A stretch of 64,000 nucleotides of DNA from an uncultured Alistipes sp. Its GTDB lineage: Bacteria; Bacteroidota; Bacteroidia; Bacteroidales; Rikenellaceae. Every line of letters starts with the position of its first letter. Position 1 is the first letter of the stretch. The DNA lies in assembly GCA_910576555.1 (NCBI GenBank), contig CAJTIY010000002.1, positions 184,388 through 248,387 on the forward strand, read 5' to 3'. The notes below the pieces were generated by a model. That model was given only the letters and a program-made list of their open reading frames with translations, had not been told where the DNA came from and ran no database searches. Shown piece after piece: positions 61,169 through 64,000 of this stretch. Both the position numbers and the translations under genes were made by a program.

Positions 61169-62116
61169 ATGAAACGGATATTAATAGTAGGTGCAGGCGG
61201 TCAGATCGGATCGGAATTGACGGTCTATCTGCGCAACATTTACGGCGGTCACAACGTCGTGGCCACCGACATGCGCGAGTGCAAGGCGCTGGGCGAGACG
61301 GGCCCCTTCGAGGTGCTCAACGCCCTCGACGCCACGGCGATGGCTTCCGTGGTGGCGCGCTACCGCATCGACACGATCTTCAACCTCGTGGCGCTGCTCT
61401 CGGCCGTGGGCGAGCGGAACCCCCAGATGGCGTGGAACGTCAACATGGGCGCGCTGAACAACTCGCTCGAGGTGGCGCGCCAGCACCACTGCGCGCTCTT
61501 CACCCCCTCGTCGATCGGCGCCTTCGGACCCACGTCGCCCAAAGACCGGACTCCGCAGGACACGATCATGCAGCCGACGACCATCTACGGCGTCTGCAAG
61601 GTGACGGGCGAGCTGCTCGGCAACTACTACCACCATAAGTTCGGCGTCGACACCCGTTCGGTCCGTTTCCCGGGCATCATCTCCAACGTCACGCTGCCCG
61701 GCGGCGGTACGACCGACTACGCCGTGGAGATCTACTACGAGGCGATCCGCTCGGGTCGGTTCACCTGCCCCGTGCCGGCCGACGTCTACATGGACATGAT
61801 CTACATGCCCGATGCGCTGCGCGCCTGCGTCGAGCTGATGGAGGCCGACCCCGCGAAGCTCGTCCACCGCAACAGCTTCAACATCGCCTCGATGAGCTTC
61901 ACGCCCGAGATCATCTCGGCCGAGATCAGGAAGCGGCTGCCCGACTTCGCGATGGACTACGATGTCGACCCGGTGAAGAAGGAGATCGCCGAGAGCTGGC
62001 CCAATTCGCTCGACGACAACTGCGCCCGCGAGGAGTGGGGCTGGAAACCCGAGTGGGACCTCTCGCGCATGACCGACGACATGCTGGCGCACATCCGCAC
62101 GAAGCTGGGCAGGTAG
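61169..62116 (+). CDS. NAD-dependent epimerase-type L-threonine 3-dehydrogenase
   Basis: 315 residues, short-chain dehydrogenase of the extended type. NAD motif ILIVGAGGQIGSELTVYL; catalytic Ser in FTPSSIGAFGPTSPK and YxxxK in TIYGVCKVTGELL. The set of motifs, including RFPGIISNVTLPGGGTTDYA, matches the TDH family that oxidises L-threonine to 2-amino-3-ketobutyrate. The ATG at 61169 starts MKRILIVGAGG; the longer reading runs through tRNA-Thr. The next gene is 526 bases away. Confidence 0.9.
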   Translation: MKRILIVGAGGQIGSELTVYLRNIYGGHNVVATDMRECKALGETGPFEVLNALDATAMASVVARYRIDTIFNLVALLSAVGERNPQMAWNVNMGALNNSLEVARQHHCALFTPSSIGAFGPTSPKDRTPQDTIMQPTTIYGVCKVTGELLGNYYHHKFGVDTRSVRFPGIISNVTLPGGGTTDYAVEIYYEAIRSGRFTCPVPADVYMDMIYMPDALRACVELMEADPAKLVHRNSFNIASMSFTPEIISAEIRKRLPDFAMDYDVDPVKKEIAESWPNSLDDNCAREEWGWKPEWDLSRMTDDMLAHIRTKLGR

Positions 62117-62642
62117 CGGTTGCGCCGCGGAGCCGCGGGGCTCGGCGAAGAGATGGCGGGCCGCCGTCGGATCGTCCGGCGGCGGCCCGTGTGTCCGGAG
62201 ACCGGGCGAGCGGCATGCTGTATCTCGGTCGGTCGTGTATTCGGCGATGGGGAGGCGGCATGCTGCGTCTCGGCGCGCGTCTATCCGGCGGCGGGGGAGC
62301 CGGCTGAAGCGGGCGGCGATCCCTCTGTCCGGCGGTCGGGGCGCTGCGGGAGGACGGGCCCCTTGTTGGACTGATGGATGTGGCGTGCCGGCGGGCCTCC
62401 GTGGACCCGGCGGGGAGGCGGTCGGGCCTGCGGCGCATCGGGGCAGCGGCAAATCGCGGCATCCCGGCGCGTGCCGACCGTTTTCGGTACTCTCTTTGCT
62501 CGTGGCTCTTCCGGTCGGCCGGCGACAGCGTGCGGCGCCGGTGTGCGGACATTGCGCCGCGGGCGGTCGGAAGCGTCGCGGCGCAAGACGCCGGCATGGG
62601 CCGCCCTCTTCCTCGGACGATAACGATTCTTATGGATAGCTT
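62117..62642. other. Gene-free spacer with a 45-bp tandem duplication
   Basis: No supportable gene. 62210-62254 and 62255-62299 are two imperfect tandem copies of a 45-mer beginning GCGGCATGCTG and ending GGGGAG. The remainder is GC-rich without structure I can name. Confidence 0.65.
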
Positions 62643-63599
62643 ATGAAAAAATGGTTCATTGCGGGCATCGCCGTCGTGGCGGTGCTCCTGTTCGCCGTCG
62701 TGGGCGGCGGTCTCTACCTGCTCTCCTATTCGCTGACCCCGGCGGCGGTCGTGGAGGCGAAGGATGCCGCGGCGTGGGACGACATGCGGCGCGAATACCC
62801 CTTCATCGTGCCGTGGCTCGACAGCCTCGAGCGGGCCGATGCGCTGCGCGACACGGTGATCGTCGACCGTGCCGGCGTGCGGCTGCATGCGCTCTATGCC
62901 GAGGCCGCCGTGCCGACCGACCGCACGGCCGTGATCGTGCACGGATACACCGACTGCGCCGTGCGGATGCTCATGATCGGTTATCTCTACCACCGCGATC
63001 TGGGATTCAACATCCTGCTGCCCGACCTCTGCTACCACGGCGACAGCGGCGGCCGCGCCATTCAGATGGGGTGGAAGGACCGCCTCGACGTGCTGCGGTG
63101 GATGGAGGTGGCCAACGAACGCTTCGGCGGTGCCGCGCGGATGGTCGTGCACGGCATCTCGATGGGGGCCGCGACGACGATGATGGTCTCGGGCGAGCCG
63201 CAGGGACCCTATGCGCGCTGCTTCGTCGAGGATTGCGGCTATACGAGCGTCTGGGACGAGTTCCGCAAGGAGCTGCGCGACCGCTTCGCGCTGCCGGCCT
63301 TTCCGATCCTGCACATCGCCAGCCGGCTCTGCGAGGCGAAGTACGGTTGGAACTTCCGCGAAGCCTCGGCGCTCGATCAGGTGGCGAAATGCCGGCTGCC
63401 CATGCTCTTCATCCACGGTTCGGCCGACACGTTCGTCCCCACGTGGATGGTCTACCCGCTCTACGAAGCCAAGCCGGGCGACGACAAGGAGCTGTGGATC
63501 GTGCCGGGCGCCACGCACGCCATGTCGTACCGCGACTACCCGCAGGAGTATACGCGGCGCGTGAAGGAGTTCGTGGGGCGGTATGTCGGGGCGGAGTGA
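62643..63599 (+). CDS. Membrane-anchored alpha/beta hydrolase
   Basis: 318 residues. An N-terminal helix (FIAGIAVVAVLLFAVVGGGL) anchors the protein or acts as an uncleaved signal. The hydrolase fold has the oxyanion segment VIVHGYTDCAVRM, nucleophile elbow VVHGISMGAATTMMV (Ser), Asp in FIHGSADTFVPTWM and His in GATHAMSYRDYP. It resembles YqkD/BAAT-type serine hydrolases widespread in gut Bacteroidota; the substrate is unknown. It stands alone, converging on the aldolase gene. Confidence 0.88.
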   Translation: MKKWFIAGIAVVAVLLFAVVGGGLYLLSYSLTPAAVVEAKDAAAWDDMRREYPFIVPWLDSLERADALRDTVIVDRAGVRLHALYAEAAVPTDRTAVIVHGYTDCAVRMLMIGYLYHRDLGFNILLPDLCYHGDSGGRAIQMGWKDRLDVLRWMEVANERFGGAARMVVHGISMGAATTMMVSGEPQGPYARCFVEDCGYTSVWDEFRKELRDRFALPAFPILHIASRLCEAKYGWNFREASALDQVAKCRLPMLFIHGSADTFVPTWMVYPLYEAKPGDDKELWIVPGATHAMSYRDYPQEYTRRVKEFVGRYVGAE

Positions 63600-63698
63600 G
63601 GCCGGTTGCGTTTTGTGCTCCGCAGCCGGCGGCGGGGCGCTCCGCCCGAGGACGGCCGCAGGCTGCCCGCCGAAGGCCGGGACTTCACCCGCACGCAT

Positions 63699-63734
63699 AA
63701 AAAAATCCGAAGGCCGGAACGCCTTCGGATTTTT
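63699..63734. terminator. Bidirectional terminator between hydrolase and aldolase genes
   Basis: AATCCGAAGGC / GCCTTCGGATT hairpin flanked by A-run and T-run, serving both convergent genes. Confidence 0.85.
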
Positions 63735-63755
63735 CGTATCTGCGATATCCTTCGA

Positions 63756-64000
63756 TCAAGCCTTGCCGGCCGAACCGAGGACGTTCTCGCACTTGTGGAT
63801 GTAGAGCTTCTTCAGCTCGTCGCGTGCCGGACCCAGATACTTGCGGGGGTCGAACTCGGCCGGGTTGTCCACGAAGACCTTGCGCACGGCTGCGGTCATG
63901 GCCAGACGGCCGTCCGAGTCGATGTTGATCTTGCAGACGGCGCTCTTGGCGGCCTTGCGGAGCTGCTCCTCGGGAATGCCCACGGCATCCTTCAGCGCAC
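63756..64000 (-). CDS. fbaA: Class II fructose-bisphosphate aldolase, C-terminal part
   Basis: Only the last ~81 codons are in the window; the start lies beyond base 64000. The sequence KINIDSDGRLAMTAAVRKVF with DPRKYLGPARDELKKLY and the end ENVLGSAGKA is typical of the long class II aldolase of Bacteroidota, the zinc enzyme of glycolysis and gluconeogenesis. INIDSD is part of the DHAP phosphate-binding region. The zinc ligands lie upstream and are not seen. Confidence 0.9.
   Translation of the reverse strand, partial: ALKDAVGIPEEQLRKAAKSAVCKINIDSDGRLAMTAAVRKVFVDNPAEFDPRKYLGPARDELKKLYIHKCENVLGSAGKA

Overview
The window is a GC-rich chromosomal segment of a Bacteroidota bacterium, most likely a Bacteroidales/Rikenellaceae member such as Alistipes. 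The genus is an inference; the phylum is well supported. Evidence for the phylum: GldE, DUF4270, DUF3098 and YfhO-type proteins; the ftsX-DUF3098-uppP-truB-queA gene order; an S16 protein with a long charged tail; and promoters of the Bacteroidota type (TTTG, 19-20 bases, TAnnTTTG) ahead of many genes. Shine-Dalgarno sequences are mostly weak or absent.

Layout. 1-5.6 kb (minus): end of kdsC, a DUF2520 oxidoreductase, a YihY membrane protein, a THUMP-like methyltransferase and a ComEC-like channel. 5.6-6.3 kb is a G-rich spacer, followed by tRNA-Thr(CGU). 6.5-8.6 kb (plus): cstA and a small helical protein. 8.8-10.9 kb (minus): tdk and murA. 11.1-24.1 kb (plus): rpmH, cdd, an RluA-type synthase, dtd, a secreted nuclease lipoprotein, a radical SAM protein, yitT, priA, comF, dnaB and comM. 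24.3-34.1 kb (plus): the wall/division cluster murG-murC-ftsQ-ftsA-ftsZ, then gldE, a phosphopantetheinyl transferase and a pentapeptide-repeat protein. 34.5-47.2 kb (minus): a C1 peptidase, topA, a DUF4270 lipoprotein, a half-length glycogen-synthase-like protein, queA, truB, uppP, DUF3098, ftsX and yfhO. 47.6-58.9 kb: a coiled-coil membrane protein, ROK kinase (minus), polyprenyl synthase, U32 protein, a candidate small RNA, tRNA-Arg(UCU), rpsP, rimM, mnmA, an acyltransferase and an MFS exporter. 58.9-61.0 kb: a small AT-rich island with a fic gene at the 3' end of tRNA-Thr(GGU). 61.2-64 kb: threonine dehydrogenase, an alpha/beta hydrolase and the end of a class II fructose-bisphosphate aldolase gene.

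Most genes are housekeeping: peptidoglycan precursor synthesis and lipid-carrier recycling (murA, murC, murG, uppP, polyprenyl synthase), division (ftsQ/A/Z/X), replication and restart (dnaB, priA, topA), tRNA modification (queA, truB, mnmA, dtd) and ribosome assembly (rpsP, rpmH, rimM).

The least explained parts are: (i) two arrays of a 73-74 bp repeat, each unit carrying a complete promoter and two inverted repeats, placed directly upstream of yfhO and rimM; (ii) a fic gene bracketed by 45-bp direct repeats inside an island bounded by a 30-bp duplication of the tRNA-Thr 3' end; (iii) a promoter-to-terminator unit of about 190 nt with no ORF, a likely small RNA; (iv) low-complexity or coiled-coil insertions in the phosphopantetheinyl transferase and FtsQ; (v) a MurA with Asp in place of the fosfomycin-target Cys.
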